NCBI GenBank assembly: GCA_001972305.1
Contig: BDDD01001384.1
Coordinates: 53,273 to 117,272 of the forward strand
Source: Cephalotus follicularis
Taxonomy: Eukaryota; Streptophyta; Magnoliopsida; Oxalidales; Cephalotaceae
Length of the DNA: 64,000 nucleotides
Reading direction: 5' to 3'
Within the stretch, counting starts at the first letter, position 1. Every line of letters begins with the position of its first letter. Position numbers and translations under genes: made by a program. Positions 63,575-64,000 of the stretch are shown one piece after another. Below the pieces are notes generated by a model. It did not search any database. It was not told where the DNA came from and was given only the letters and a program-made list of their open reading frames with translations.

Positions 63575-64000
63575 TCATTCAATTTCACATAAACCTAATT
63601 CTCCTCTAAACTTAGAAAATGTGTTCTCATCTAAGGGTTTAGTGAAAATGTCCGCGACTTGTTCTTCGGTCGGCACAAAAACTAGTTCTATGTCTCCTTT
63701 TTCAATGTGGTCTTTGATGAAGTGATATCTAATGTCTATGTGTTTGGTTCTAGAGTGATGTACGGGATTTTTCCCTAAGCATATAGCACTAGTGTTATCA
63801 CACCTAATTGGTACTTTTTCAAAAGTAAACCCATAATCAAGGAGTTGTTGCTTCATCCACATTACTTGTGCGCAACAACTGCCTGCAGCAATATATTCAG
63901 CTTCAGTAGTTGAAAGAGCTACTGAATTTTGTTTCTTGCTAAACCAAGAAATGAGCATATTGCCTAAGAATTGACAAGTACCACTTGTGCTTTTCCTATC
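63575..64000 (-). CDS. TE-K pol polyprotein, C-terminal RNase H (partial)
   Basis: This is the last 141 codons of a Ty1/copia polyprotein, open to the window edge. It begins DRKSTSGTCQFLGNMLISWF, then SKKQNSVALSTTEAEYIAAG, LLDYGFTFEKVPIRCDNTSA, HSRTKHIDIRYHFIKDHIEK and EEQVADIFTKPLDENTFSKF. These are the canonical copia RNase H and C-terminal motifs (with the acidic E of TEAEY, D of CDN and the terminal DI.TKPL). No break is visible in this part. Confidence 0.92.
   Translation of the reverse strand, partial: DRKSTSGTCQFLGNMLISWFSKKQNSVALSTTEAEYIAAGSCCAQVMWMKQQLLDYGFTFEKVPIRCDNTSAICLGKNPVHHSRTKHIDIRYHFIKDHIEKGDIELVFVPTEEQVADIFTKPLDENTFSKFRGELGLCEIE

Larger units (their letters stand above)
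59724..64000 (-). mobile_element. TE-K: SIRE/Maximus-type Ty1/copia element, 3' part, minus strand
   Basis: Reading on the minus strand from the window edge: end of the pol polyprotein (RNase H), a spacer with palindromes, an envelope-like ORF, an AT-rich region with several polypurine tracts, then the 3' LTR (60979 down to about 59724). The LTR region carries GTGGTTCGGCCAA and GCCTACGTCC, and its start is preceded by AAAAAGGGGGAGATTG, typical of SIRE-type elements. The 5' part lies outside the window. Confidence 0.85.

Overview
This window is plant nuclear DNA made almost entirely of nested, decayed LTR retrotransposons. I found no host gene, rRNA, tRNA or CRISPR array. The plant assignment rests on the element lineages: Tekay/Del-like Ty3/gypsy chromoviruses with primer sites for initiator tRNA-Met, Athila/Tat-like Ty3/gypsy elements with a primer site matching tRNA-Asp, and a SIRE/Maximus-type Ty1/copia element with an envelope-like ORF. 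Letters TE-A to TE-K are my own labels.

Layout. 1-217 is flank. TE-A (218-17522, +) is a full-length Tekay-like gypsy element with ~2.4 kb LTRs and broken gag-pol; its 3' LTR is split by TE-B. TE-B (8983-16754, +) is a 7.8 kb element with Gag, protease and a short pol tail but no RT, RNase H or integrase core. 17523-18549 is unclassified. TE-C (18550-32818, +) is a second member of the TE-B lineage. Its gag is split by TE-D (21213-31418, -), a complete Tekay-like gypsy element with 2.74 kb LTRs and a perfect ACCCA target duplication. Its protease gene is cut by TE-E (32819-40319, +), a Tekay-like element whose 3' LTR is reduced to 95 bp. 40320-43971 and 55045-55829 are the two sides of an older repeat-bearing sequence (TE-G, with an 87 bp tandem array) into which TE-F (43972-55044, +, 3.1 kb LTRs, CACAA duplication) inserted. 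55830-57607 holds LTR-like debris (TE-H and others). TE-I (57608-59138, -) is a Gag-protease remnant. TE-J (59139 to ~59723, +) is an LTR start related to TE-B/TE-C. TE-K (~59724-64000, -) is the 3' part of a SIRE-type copia element: end of RNase H, envelope-like ORF, polypurine tracts and LTR.

How the parts work together. Each complete element would supply Gag, protease, RT/RNase H and integrase as one polyprotein, prime reverse transcription from the PBS, and start plus-strand synthesis at the PPT. All coding regions here carry stops, frameshifts or altered catalytic residues, except that TE-B gag has one 452-codon open frame. TE-B, TE-C and TE-I could only have moved with enzymes supplied by other elements.

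The most unusual signal is not a gene. Several unrelated families (TE-B/TE-C, TE-D, TE-E, TE-J, TE-K and the 41.3 kb region) carry arrays of short palindromes centred on RTCGAY (GTCGAC, ATCGAC, ATCGAT and relatives). In TE-B, TE-C, TE-J and TE-K the last motif lies about 90-120 bp upstream of a TATA box. This looks like a shared or convergent enhancer-type LTR architecture spanning both Ty1/copia and Ty3/gypsy.
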